Shown here: positions 1-7,007 of the stretch, one piece after another
How the letters are laid out: the number at the start of each line of letters is the position of its first letter
Numbering within the stretch: the first letter of the stretch is position 1
Origin: Mariprofundaceae bacterium
GTDB lineage: Bacteria > Pseudomonadota > Zetaproteobacteria > Mariprofundales > J009
Assembly (NCBI GenBank): GCA_015489095.1
Contig: WFMN01000143.1
Span: 1-16,907 of the forward strand
Reading direction: 5' to 3'
DNA: 16,907 nucleotides
The notes under the pieces: model-generated
What the model was told of the DNA's origin: nothing
The model's input: the letters and a program-made list of their open reading frames with translations, nothing else
Database searches by the model: none
Position numbers and translations under genes: made by a program

Positions 1-1967
1 ATCTTGATGAAGTCGAAACGCAGCTCGCGCAGGTAGTGGAACGCATTGAATCCGCTTCCAAAATCGTCAAGCGCCACCTTGAAGCCGCGGTTGCGCAGGT
101 TGGCGAGAAAGAGGCGCATCGCCGCCATGTTGCCCACCACCGCCTGTTCGCTCAGCTCGAAGACCAGCTTCTCCGGCGGGATGGCGAGCTCGCGGCACCG
201 CTTGTCGGCGAACTCCACCACGCTGCGCCCCTGAATCTCCTGTGGGGAGAGATTGAAAAATAGCCGAGGGATCTCCTGGGTGGGGTTGGCCTTCGACCAG
301 CGCCGCACCGCCTGCAGCGCGGCATCGACGATCGCCCGATCCATCTTGCGTGCCAACCCCGCCTTTTCGATGGCGTCGAGAAAGGTGGACGCGGTCAGCA
401 CCTCTTCGTTCTCTGTCAGCTTGCGCGCCACCATCTCATAGCCCATCGGCCGACGGGTGGCGGTGGCGAGCACCGGTTGGAAGTAGGGGATGATGCGCCC
501 CTCGTCGAGCGCGCCGCGCAGCAGATCCACCGTGCCCCGCAACTCCCGCGCCTTGGCGATGCGCTCTTCGCTGTTGACACCGGCAGTGCTGTTTTTCCCG
601 CCTTTTTTGGCCTGATAGAGCGCCATGTCGCAGGCGGCGAGTAGCTCCTTGGCGTTGCGCCCGTCCTTGGGGTAGGTGGCGAAACCGAGCGAGACCGAGG
701 TCTGAAACGGCGTGCCGTCGGGGGCGATGAAACGGTGGTTGCTGATGCGGCGGCGCAGGCTTTCCGCCAGTGCTTGCGCCCCCTCCGCCGGGGTCTCCGG
801 CAGCAGAATGGCGAACTCATCGCCCCCCATGCGCACCACCAGATCGCCCTTGCGGGTTAAATCGCGCATGATCTCGCCGGTCTGCACCAGCACCTGATCG
901 CCACAGGGGTGGCCGTAGCTGTCGTTGATGCGCTTAAAATCGTCGGAGTCGATGTAGATCACCGAAAACTGGTGCTGATGCCGCTCGGAACGGCCGAACT
1001 CGTAATGCAACATCTCATCGAAATGGCGGCGGTTGTAGAGCCCGGTCAACGGATCGTGGATGGAGTGAAACTCCAGCTCTTCCAATGTCTTGTTCAAGGC
1101 TTTGCTTGATCCTACCACCATCACCATCACCGCGAGAATGGAACGGATTACCGCGCTCTCTTGGGGCGAAAGCTCCCTTGCGGATGCGTATGCGGCGCCC
1201 AGCAGACCGGCGAGGTTGGGAGCAAACTCCGGTACCTTCACCGTGATGGTTTCAATGGGTTTTCCCTCTAGGTCGCGTTGATGCTCCAGCACCTGAAACG
1301 ACTCCACGGTGTAGGGGGTGTCCGCGGCAAGCTCCAGCCCCTGCAGTACCTGGGCGGCGCAACGCTGACTGATGCGGTCGCGCTCATCCGGCGAGTAGCT
1401 TCCCATGTAGTAGAAGAAGAGCGTCAGGGTGTTGTTTTCGGAAAAGGCGATGAAAAAGAAGTCGAAACTGAACAGATGGTGAAAATCGATCAGGATCCGT
1501 TGTACGAACGGTTTCCAGTTGGCGACATGTTCATGGGAGATGATCAGGTTTTCCAGCACTTGGTTCTGCCGATCGAGCAGATCCTTATCGATCAGGGTTT
1601 GGGTTAGTGCGTTGGAGGCGCTATCGAAGCCGAAAATGATCTTTTTGATCGCCAGAATCGCGCTGTCGGAGCTTCTGCCGTGCAGGGTTTGCAGCAACGC
1701 GATTACCCGATCGAGCCGGTGGCAGCGATCCATCACCCTGTTGGCCGCCTGAAGAAGATCCCCCTCCGCCCGCTGCGCCCGCAGCCGCGCTAGGTCGCGG
1801 CGGATGCCGTCATGTTCCAGTTTGATCAGCTCGACGATGCGGACGAAGGCGTTGCTGTTCCACTGCTGGCGCTGCAGCAGGTTGCCGACATTGAGCACGG
1901 TGGTCTCCCGCAGCTTCTCCAGCGCGTTGAGATCGGCGCGCAGGCTCTGAGTTCTATCCTCGGTCAT
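1..1967 (-). CDS. GGDEF-EAL c-di-GMP turnover protein, 3' part cut by window edge
   Basis: I read this frame directly on the minus strand. It is open for 655 codons from the ATG at 1967 to the left edge, so the C-terminus is missing. Residues 1 to about 300 contain no membrane segment and no domain I recognise. The diguanylate cyclase domain starts near HDPLTGLYNRR (304-314) and has an intact GGDEF motif at 381-385. An RKGD (RxxD) inhibitory I-site at 372-375 sits exactly five residues before it. The phosphodiesterase domain starts near residue 485. It keeps FQP, the DDFGSG loop (634-639) and FELSE, but the name-giving EAL is replaced by E511-M512-V513; the metal-binding Glu is kept. It is probably cytosolic and can probably make c-di-GMP; whether the EAL half still hydrolyses it is uncertain. 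The start overlaps the stop of the upstream MBL gene as ATGA, which implies translational coupling. Confidence 0.93.
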   Translation of the reverse strand, partial: MTEDRTQSLRADLNALEKLRETTVLNVGNLLQRQQWNSNAFVRIVELIKLEHDGIRRDLARLRAQRAEGDLLQAANRVMDRCHRLDRVIALLQTLHGRSSDSAILAIKKIIFGFDSASNALTQTLIDKDLLDRQNQVLENLIISHEHVANWKPFVQRILIDFHHLFSFDFFFIAFSENNTLTLFFYYMGSYSPDERDRISQRCAAQVLQGLELAADTPYTVESFQVLEHQRDLEGKPIETITVKVPEFAPNLAGLLGAAYASARELSPQESAVIRSILAVMVMVVGSSKALNKTLEELEFHSIHDPLTGLYNRRHFDEMLHYEFGRSERHQHQFSVIYIDSDDFKRINDSYGHPCGDQVLVQTGEIMRDLTRKGDLVVRMGGDEFAILLPETPAEGAQALAESLRRRISNHRFIAPDGTPFQTSVSLGFATYPKDGRNAKELLAACDMALYQAKKGGKNSTAGVNSEERIAKARELRGTVDLLRGALDEGRIIPYFQPVLATATRRPMGYEMVARKLTENEEVLTASTFLDAIEKAGLARKMDRAIVDAALQAVRRWSKANPTQEIPRLFFNLSPQEIQGRSVVEFADKRCRELAIPPEKLVFELSEQAVVGNMAAMRLFLANLRNRGFKVALDDFGSGFNAFHYLRELRFDFIK

Positions 1968-2731
1968 GACGGAAAAGCGCCGTCCGCCTGCATGATATCG
2001 GCGCCGCACGGTAGTGCTTCCAGCCAGTCCAACAGATCGGCAACGGCCTGCCCGCGATAGACCGGGCCGTGCTGCGGGGCGATCATGGTCGGGTTGAGGC
2101 TGCGCACCCGCGCCACCCAGATACGCAGCGCCCGGTTGCACGCCATATAGCGGCGATGGAAGCCGGCGATGGCGGGGACGTGTGGAGCAAAGTCGTCGAT
2201 GAATGCGCGCGGCTCGCCATCGCCCTTGATTGCCGCCGCGCCGACATCGCCGGAAAAGAGGATGCCGGAGGCGGGATCGAACAGGTTGATCTGTCCCGGC
2301 GAGTGCAGGAAGTGGGCGGGGATCAGCTGCAGGGTGCAGCCCGGGATCTCCAGCGCCATGCCCTGATCCGGCACGCCGAAGAAGCGGCCGATATCGATCT
2401 GGCCGTAGTGGGGCAGAAAGCGCATCCAGGTGGAGGAGACATGGACGGTGGCGCTGGTCAGCTCCAGCCAAGTGGCGATGCCGCCGACGATATCGGGATC
2501 TTGGTGGGAGAGTACGATCGCCGCCAGATCTTCCGGCTGCAGGTGATGCAGCATCTCGGTCAGCACCCGCGGCATCACCCCCCAGCCGCCGGGATCGAGC
2601 AGCACGCCGATCCGTTGATGGACAATCAGATACTGGTTGGACTCGATGCCGTTCTCCGCGCCGGGATCACTCTCGTTGAGCAGAATGAACTGGTGGTCAC
2701 CATCGTCAAACAGGGTCACATTGCGCATCAT
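1964..2731 (-). CDS. Metallo-beta-lactamase-fold di-iron protein (flavodiiron/ODP-like, no flavodoxin domain)
   Basis: The product is 255 aa, a stand-alone metallo-beta-lactamase domain with no signal peptide. The ligand pattern resembles flavodiiron proteins and oxygen-binding di-iron proteins (ODP): H76-x-D78-x-D80 (in SHQDPDIVGG), H143 (in HFLHSPG), D162 (in FSGDVG) and H221 (in PQHG). Flavodiiron proteins usually have HxExD; here the Glu is Asp. No flavodoxin or rubredoxin domain follows, so a direct O2 or NO reductase chain is missing and a sensor role is more likely. A strong AGGAGG site (2735-2740) lies 3 nt before ATG 2731 and 6 nt before ATG 2728; the second Met may be the real start. 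The gene is first in a two-gene unit with the GGDEF-EAL gene (4-bp ATGA overlap). The fold and metal site are well supported; the ligand sensed is inference. Confidence 0.9.
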   Translation of the reverse strand: MMRNVTLFDDGDHQFILLNESDPGAENGIESNQYLIVHQRIGVLLDPGGWGVMPRVLTEMLHHLQPEDLAAIVLSHQDPDIVGGIATWLELTSATVHVSSTWMRFLPHYGQIDIGRFFGVPDQGMALEIPGCTLQLIPAHFLHSPGQINLFDPASGILFSGDVGAAAIKGDGEPRAFIDDFAPHVPAIAGFHRRYMACNRALRIWVARVRSLNPTMIAPQHGPVYRGQAVADLLDWLEALPCGADIMQADGAFPS

Positions 2732-2767
2732 CGGCCTCCTGTCACCAACAGCGTTAAATCAGTGCGG

Positions 2768-2795
2768 ACTATAACCGTGCCGCATTGACGCGCAA
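2768..2795 (-). promoter_or_regulatory. Candidate sigma70 promoter for the MBL/GGDEF-EAL unit
   Basis: On the minus strand there is a -10-like TATAGT (2768-2773, five of six consensus bases). It lies 16 bp downstream of a weak -35-like TTGCGC (2790-2795). Initiation would fall near 2761, giving a leader of about 30 nt before the AGGAGG site. The -35 is poor, so this is only a candidate. In the opposite direction a TTGACG at 2785-2790 could serve the lipoprotein gene, but no good -10 follows it. Confidence 0.35.
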
Positions 2796-2849
2796 GCAGA
2801 GAGCATCAGGATTGCCGTGTTCGCCTGATCCCAAGAACAAGGAGTGTTG

Positions 2850-3191
2850 ATGATGCGCTGGATGACCATTCTCACCATGCTGCTGCTGGCCGCGTGCGCC
2901 ACCGAACAGCAGCAACGCGCCACCACCCAAGGGGCGGTGATCGGGGCGGCGGCCGGCGCCGCCATCGGCGCGCCAAGCCATCGCGCCGCGGAAGGGGCGG
3001 TGATCGGTGGCGTGCTGGGTGCCGCCGCCGGCGCGATTCTCTCTGAGCCCCCCGCCGGCAGTGCGCAACAGCCCGCGCCGCGCAGGCGGTATCAACGCAC
3101 CTCCGGCGGTGCCGAGCACATCCATCGCGGTGAAGCGGATTCCGACCACAAGCAGCGGCGCAAGGATCGCGACGAGGAGGAAGAGGATTAG
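2850..3191 (+). CDS. Glycine-zipper outer-membrane lipoprotein, small, hypothetical
   Basis: The product is 113 aa from ATG 2850, five bases after AAGGAG (2839-2844); ATG 2853 is equally possible. A GTG at 2844 also opens the frame but lies inside the ribosome-binding site. The N-terminus is a lipoprotein signal (MMRWMTILTMLLLAAC) with lipobox LAAC and lipidated Cys16. Residues of about 28-66 form two glycine-zipper blocks built on GAVIGAAAGAAIG and GAVIGGVLGAAAGAI, as in SlyB/OmpA-linker-type glycine-zipper proteins that insert in or pack against membranes. The tail from about residue 75 is very polar and ends in alternating Lys/Arg and Asp/Glu. The function is unknown. Its stop lies within the reading frame of the downstream cysteine synthase, and the purine-rich codons of its tail could act as that gene's ribosome-binding site. 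Confidence 0.85.
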   Translation: MMRWMTILTMLLLAACATEQQQRATTQGAVIGAAAGAAIGAPSHRAAEGAVIGGVLGAAAGAILSEPPAGSAQQPAPRRRYQRTSGGAEHIHRGEADSDHKQRRKDRDEEEED

Positions 3192-4125
3192 CGCGAAGCC
3201 ATCGGTTGCCGACCTGATCGGCAACACACCATTGGTGGCGCTCAACCGCGTCACCGCCGAGCTTCCGGACGGCGTGCGTATCCTCGCCAAGCTGGAGCGG
3301 TTCAATCCAGGTGGGTCGGTGAAGGATCGCCCGGCGCTGTGGATGCTGCGCGACGGCATCGCCAGCGGAAGGCTGACGGCGGAGAAGACCATCCTCGACT
3401 CCACCTCCGGCAACACCGGCATCGCGCTGGCGATGCTGGGGGCGGCGATGGGTTACAAGGTGCGGCTGGTGATGCCGGGCAATGTGTCGGATGAGCGCAA
3501 ACGGATCTGCCGCGCCTACGGTGCCGAGCTGATCTTTTCCGACCCGCTGGAGGGGTCGGACGGGGCGATCCTCGAGGCGCGCCGCATCTACGCGATGGAG
3601 CCCGCGCGCTATTTCAAGCCCGATCAATACAACAACCCCGCCAATCCGCGCGCCCATGAGGAGTCCACCGGTCCTGAAATCTGGCGGCAGACCGATGGCG
3701 CGGTGACCCACTTCGTCGCCGCGCTCGGCACCTCGGGCACGCTGATGGGAACCGGCCGCTACCTCAAACGGCAGAACCCCGACCTACAGGTGATCGCCGC
3801 CGAGCCGGACTCCCCCTTTCACGGCATCGAAGGGCTGAAGCACATGGCCTCCAGCATCGTTCCGGGGATTTACGACACGGCGGTGTTCGACCGCAAGATC
3901 GGGGTGGATACCGAACGCGCCTACCAGCTTACCCAGCGCTTGGCGCGCGAAGAGGGGATCCTGGCCGGGCAGTCGTGCGGCTGCGCGTTGGCGGCGGCGC
4001 TGGAGGTGGCCATGCAGTGCCGCGCACCCGCCACCATTGTCGCCATTTTTCCCGATGGCGGAGAGAAGTACCTCTCCACCCCCGTCTTCGCCGACGGCAG
4101 CGTGGGGATCGGCGAGGGGATTTGA
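3130..4125 (+). CDS. cysM: PLP-dependent cysteine synthase (CysK/CysM family), start unresolved
   Basis: This enzyme joins O-acetylserine (or a related activated serine) with sulfide or thiosulfate to make cysteine. Counting from GTG 3130, the conserved core begins at VADLIGNTPLVAL. The PLP lysine is K65 in GGSVKDRPAL, the substrate loop is STSGNTG (91-97), the phosphate-binding loop is GTSGT (200-204), and S282 sits in AGQSCG. PDSPFHGIEGLKH resembles CysM-type enzymes, but I cannot separate CysK from CysM firmly. The start is a real problem: no ATG, GTG or TTG lies between 3130 and the conserved core. GTG 3130 has no ribosome-binding site and adds a basic 19-residue extension. An ATT at 3187 lies 6 nt after a perfect AGGAGG (3175-3180) and would give 312 aa, the normal family length. 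The frame is open back to GTG 3007. It lies in one orientation with cobA. Confidence 0.9.
   Translation: MKRIPTTSSGARIATRRKRISAKPSVADLIGNTPLVALNRVTAELPDGVRILAKLERFNPGGSVKDRPALWMLRDGIASGRLTAEKTILDSTSGNTGIALAMLGAAMGYKVRLVMPGNVSDERKRICRAYGAELIFSDPLEGSDGAILEARRIYAMEPARYFKPDQYNNPANPRAHEESTGPEIWRQTDGAVTHFVAALGTSGTLMGTGRYLKRQNPDLQVIAAEPDSPFHGIEGLKHMASSIVPGIYDTAVFDRKIGVDTERAYQLTQRLAREEGILAGQSCGCALAAALEVAMQCRAPATIVAIFPDGGEKYLSTPVFADGSVGIGEGI
3175..3189 (+). promoter_or_regulatory. Shine-Dalgarno site plus possible AUU start for cysteine synthase
   Basis: AGGAGG at 3175-3180 is followed after 6 nt by ATT (3187-3189), in frame with the cysteine synthase. The ATT shares its last base with the TAG stop (3189-3191) of the upstream lipoprotein gene, forming ATTAG. 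AUU starts are rare, infC being the known example. The spacing and the resulting protein length both fit, but the sequence alone does not prove use of this codon. Confidence 0.4.
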
Positions 4126-4192
4126 TCCGCCGCCATTCAAGGTCGCTGCGTCCGGCGTGGGTCGGTATCCATCAACACCGTCGTGTTTCCAT

Positions 4193-4219
4193 GGATTCTG
4201 GGTCAAGCCCGGAATGACC
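4193..4219. repeat. Dispersed-type palindromic repeat between cysM and cobA
   Basis: An 8-bp stem ATTCTGGG (4195-4202) and CCCGGAAT (4208-4215), with one T-G wobble, closes a TCAAG loop. The sequence and its flanks (TCCATGGATTC... and ...GGAATGACC) closely resemble the abundant short palindromes of the ATTCCCGGGTCAAGCCCGGG type seen between genes in many proteobacterial genomes. There is no T-tract, so it is not a standard terminator. It occupies most of the 119-bp gap before cobA. Confidence 0.6.
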
Positions 4220-4244
4220 CGGGGTTGTGTGGTGGAGCGATGCT

Positions 4245-5036
4245 GTGCTAGACGCGCCGCTTAAGCCGGGCGAGGTGGCGCTGGTGGGCGCAGGGCCGGG
4301 CGATCCCGGGCTGCTCACGCTGGCGGCGGCCAAGTTGATCGCCGATTGCGATGTGATTGTCCACGACGCGCTGGTTTCCGACGCGGTGCTGGCGATGGCC
4401 TGCCCGACGGCCGTGCTGCGCTTTGCCGGCAAAAGGGGGGGAAGAGCCTCGGCCAGTCAGCAGGATATCTGCGACACCCTCGTGCGGCTTGGTAGGGAGG
4501 GGCGGCGGGTGGTGCGGCTCAAGGGGGGCGACCCCTTTGTGTTCGGGCGCGGCGGCGAAGAGATCCGCGCGTTGGCGGAGGCCGCCATCCCGTTTCGCGT
4601 GGTTCCCGGCATCACCTCCGGTATCGCGGCGCCGGCGATGGCGGGGATTCCGGTTACCGACCGCACGGTAAACGCCTCGCTCGCCTTCCTGACCGGCCAC
4701 GAGGCGGCGGGCAAATCGCGCGTGGACTGGCAGGCGCTGGTGGCGGCCTTTCCCGTGCTGGTGATCTACATGGGTACCCGCAACCTGCCGCGGATCGCGG
4801 CGCAGCTGCTCGACGCGGGAATGGATGGAACCACGCCGGTGGCGATTCTGCATGCCGTGAGCCTTGCGGAGGAGCGGCGGGAGTTTGGTACCCTCGCCGA
4901 CATCATCGCAGGCGATCTGGTGGGCACCTCCCCAGCCATCGTGGTGATCGGCGATGTGGTCGATGCCCGCCGGGAGTGGCGCTACCCCCTTGATCCGATC
5001 GGCGGCCGAGAACCATCTGCTGGTGGAGGCGGTTGA
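4245..5036 (+). CDS. cobA: Uroporphyrinogen-III C-methyltransferase (SUMT)
   Basis: This SAM-dependent enzyme methylates uroporphyrinogen III at C2 and C7 to give precorrin-2, the branch to siroheme and cobalamin. At 263 aa it is a stand-alone SUMT domain, without the CysG dehydrogenase/ferrochelatase half. Visible motifs are GPGDPGLLT (17-25), LKGGDPFVFGRGGEE (92-106), VPGITS (120-125), TGHEA (150-154) and VIYMG (173-177). I chose GTG 4245 because GGAG (4234-4237) lies 7 nt upstream and the family motif starts soon after. GTG 4227 would add six residues without a ribosome-binding site. The Gly-rich last residues (about 255-263) are not family-conserved. Lying after a cysteine synthase, it may supply siroheme for sulfite reduction, but no sulfite reductase is in view. 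Siroheme for nitrite reductase, or cobalamin, is also possible. Confidence 0.93.
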   Translation: MLDAPLKPGEVALVGAGPGDPGLLTLAAAKLIADCDVIVHDALVSDAVLAMACPTAVLRFAGKRGGRASASQQDICDTLVRLGREGRRVVRLKGGDPFVFGRGGEEIRALAEAAIPFRVVPGITSGIAAPAMAGIPVTDRTVNASLAFLTGHEAAGKSRVDWQALVAAFPVLVIYMGTRNLPRIAAQLLDAGMDGTTPVAILHAVSLAEERREFGTLADIIAGDLVGTSPAIVVIGDVVDARREWRYPLDPIGGREPSAGGGG

Positions 5037-5108
5037 ACCGGCGTTCTCCAATCCCCAAACAGGTAACGAGGCGCCCGCCTCTGTGAACAACGCGAAGGGA
5101 GAAGTGGC

Positions 5109-6938
5109 ATGAACAAACAGACCCAGATCAATCTTGGATATGTGGTGATGGCGTTGATCGGCGTGTTCCTCTTCCAGCAGTGGCTGATCTCCTCGATGAC
5201 CGAGACGCGCACCGTGCCCTTCAGTGAGTTCGAGCACAACCTGAAGGAGGGGAATATCTCCGATGTGGTGATCGGCGACCAGTACCTGACCGGCAAGCTC
5301 AAGGAGAGCGGCGAGCGGCTGAAGGTGGTGGTGACGGCCAAGGTGGAGCCCGATCTCGCCCACTACCTCGACCAGTACGGCGTGCGCTATGGCCGCGTGG
5401 TCGAGAGCCATTTTCTCGAAAACCTGATCTCCTGGATCGCACCGACGCTGATCTTCTTCGGCATCTGGCTCTTCTTCGTGCGGCGCATGGCCGAGAAGCA
5501 GGGGATGGGCGGCGGTTTGGTGTCCATCGGCAAGAGCAGCGCCAAGGTCTATGTCGAAAAGGATACCGGCGTCAGCTTCGAGGATGTGGCCGGCGTCGAT
5601 GAGGCCAAGCAGGAGCTCATGGAGGTGGTCGAGTTCCTGAAGGAGCCCGGCCGCTGGGGCAGGCTCGGCGCGCGCATCCCCAAGGGGGTGCTGCTGGTGG
5701 GGCCGCCGGGAACCGGTAAGACCCTGCTCGCCAAGGCGGTGGCCGGCGAGGCGAAGGTGCCGTTCTTCTCCATCTCCGGCTCCGAGTTCGTGGAGATGTT
5801 CGTTGGCGTGGGGGCGGCGCGCGTGCGCGACCTGTTCGAGAAGGCGCGCAAACATGCGCCGGCGATCATCTTCATCGACGAGCTCGATGCGCTGGGCCGT
5901 TCGCGCGCGTCCGGCGGGCCGGTCGGCGGCCACGACGAGCGCGAGCAGACGCTGAACCAGCTCCTGGTGGAGATGGACGGCTTCGACCCCTCGTCGGGGC
6001 TCATCATTCTGGCCGCGACCAACCGGCCGGAGATCCTCGACCCGGCGCTGCTCCGCGCCGGCCGCTTTGACCGGCAGGTGCTGGTGGACAAGCCGGACAA
6101 GCCCGGCCGCGAGGCGATCCTCGCGGTGCACATGAAGCGGGTGACGCTGGCGCCGGAGGTGGACGCCGGGAAGATCGCGGCGCTCACCACCGGCTTCTCC
6201 GGCGCCGATCTGGAGAACCTGGTCAACGAGGCGGCGCTGCTCGCCACGCGCGAGAATGCCGATGCGGTGACGCTCGCGCACTTCACGCGCGCCATCGAGC
6301 GCATCGTCGCCGGGCTGGAGAAGAAGAGCCGCATCCTAAGCGATGCGGAGCGCACGGTGGTCGCCTACCACGAGATGGGGCACGCGCTGGTGGCGATGGC
6401 GCTGCCGGACACCGACCCGGTGCACAAGGTCTCCATCGTGCCGCGCGGCATCGGCGCGCTGGGCTACACCATCCAGCGGCCGAGCGAGGAGCACTACCTG
6501 ATCAAGCGCGAGGAGCTGGAACACCGCATCAGCGTGCTCTTGGGCGGACGCGCGGCCGAGAAGCTGGTGTTCGGGCATCTCTCCACCGGCGCATCGGACG
6601 ATCTGGCCAAGGCGACGGAGATCGCGCGCGACATGGTGATGCGCTACGGTATGAGCGACGAGTTGGGCTTTGTCGTCTACGACGAGCGCCAGTCCGGTTT
6701 CTTAGGCAAGCAGGCCGAGCCGATCTTCCCCTCGGCGCCGCGCTTCAGCGAGGCGACGGCGCAGGCGATCGATGCCGAGGTGAAGGGGATCGTCCATCGC
6801 CAGTTCGGTCAAGCGCTGGCCATTCTGGAGCGGAACCGGAAGCTGCTCGAGCGCTGCGCCAAGGAGCTGCTGGAGCAGGAGACGCTGGATGAGCCGCGGA
6901 TTCTGGAACTGAGCAAGGAGCTACGCCCGGCTGACTAG
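5109..6938 (+). CDS. ftsH: FtsH-family membrane AAA+ zinc metalloprotease (HEMGH subtype)
   Basis: This is a 609-aa ATP-dependent protease of the inner membrane that pulls out and degrades membrane and unstable cytosolic proteins as a hexamer. TM1 is about residues 10-28, a periplasmic segment about 30-103 follows, and TM2 is about 105-124. The AAA+ domain has Walker A GPPGTGKT (198-205), pore loop FVG (231-233), Walker B IIFIDE (253-258) and arginine fingers R319 and R322. The protease domain has HEMGH (421-425) with the third zinc ligand probably D498. Canonical FtsH has HEAGH and usually a longer C-terminus. HEMGHALVAMALP with GIGALGYTIQRP is typical of an accessory FtsH paralogue found in some proteobacteria. 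ATG 5109 follows AAGGGAG. A small GAGGC/GCCTC hairpin (5068-5081) lies in the leader. Confidence 0.95.
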   Translation: MNKQTQINLGYVVMALIGVFLFQQWLISSMTETRTVPFSEFEHNLKEGNISDVVIGDQYLTGKLKESGERLKVVVTAKVEPDLAHYLDQYGVRYGRVVESHFLENLISWIAPTLIFFGIWLFFVRRMAEKQGMGGGLVSIGKSSAKVYVEKDTGVSFEDVAGVDEAKQELMEVVEFLKEPGRWGRLGARIPKGVLLVGPPGTGKTLLAKAVAGEAKVPFFSISGSEFVEMFVGVGAARVRDLFEKARKHAPAIIFIDELDALGRSRASGGPVGGHDEREQTLNQLLVEMDGFDPSSGLIILAATNRPEILDPALLRAGRFDRQVLVDKPDKPGREAILAVHMKRVTLAPEVDAGKIAALTTGFSGADLENLVNEAALLATRENADAVTLAHFTRAIERIVAGLEKKSRILSDAERTVVAYHEMGHALVAMALPDTDPVHKVSIVPRGIGALGYTIQRPSEEHYLIKREELEHRISVLLGGRAAEKLVFGHLSTGASDDLAKATEIARDMVMRYGMSDELGFVVYDERQSGFLGKQAEPIFPSAPRFSEATAQAIDAEVKGIVHRQFGQALAILERNRKLLERCAKELLEQETLDEPRILELSKELRPAD

Positions 6939-6955
6939 GCGTCATCGGGCAATAA

Positions 6956-6984
6956 AAAAGGGTCGGCGCGATGCCGACCCTTTT
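6956..6984. terminator. Bidirectional Rho-independent terminator between ftsH and the DUF992 gene
   Basis: A perfect 12-bp inverted repeat AAAAGGGTCGGC (6956-6967) and GCCGACCCTTTT (6973-6984) surrounds the loop GCGAT. It carries four T on the plus strand and a run of six A (6954-6959) that gives a U-tract for minus-strand transcripts. It sits between convergent genes, 17 bp after the ftsH stop and 23 bp beyond the stop of the minus-strand gene, so it probably stops both. Confidence 0.9.
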
Positions 6985-7007
6985 GCGCAACGCGCGGGAG
7001 GGGTGTC

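Noticed and set aside
2069..2788. Open frame of 239 codons on the plus strand opposite the MBL gene
   Set aside because: Mirror of a well-supported gene with full metal ligands; the plus-strand protein has no recognisable motif.
2872..3711. Minus-strand frames opposite the lipoprotein and cysteine synthase
   Set aside because: Arg/His-rich shadow sequence with no motif.
5068..5081. Hairpin GAGGC-GCCC-GCCTC between cobA and ftsH as a terminator
   Set aside because: Only 5 bp with no T-tract; too weak to call, though it may be a minor leader structure.
4248..6281. Open frame of 677 codons on the minus strand opposite cobA and ftsH
   Set aside because: It is antisense to two clearly conserved genes, its protein is His/Leu/Arg-rich low-complexity sequence, and long mirror frames are expected at this GC content.
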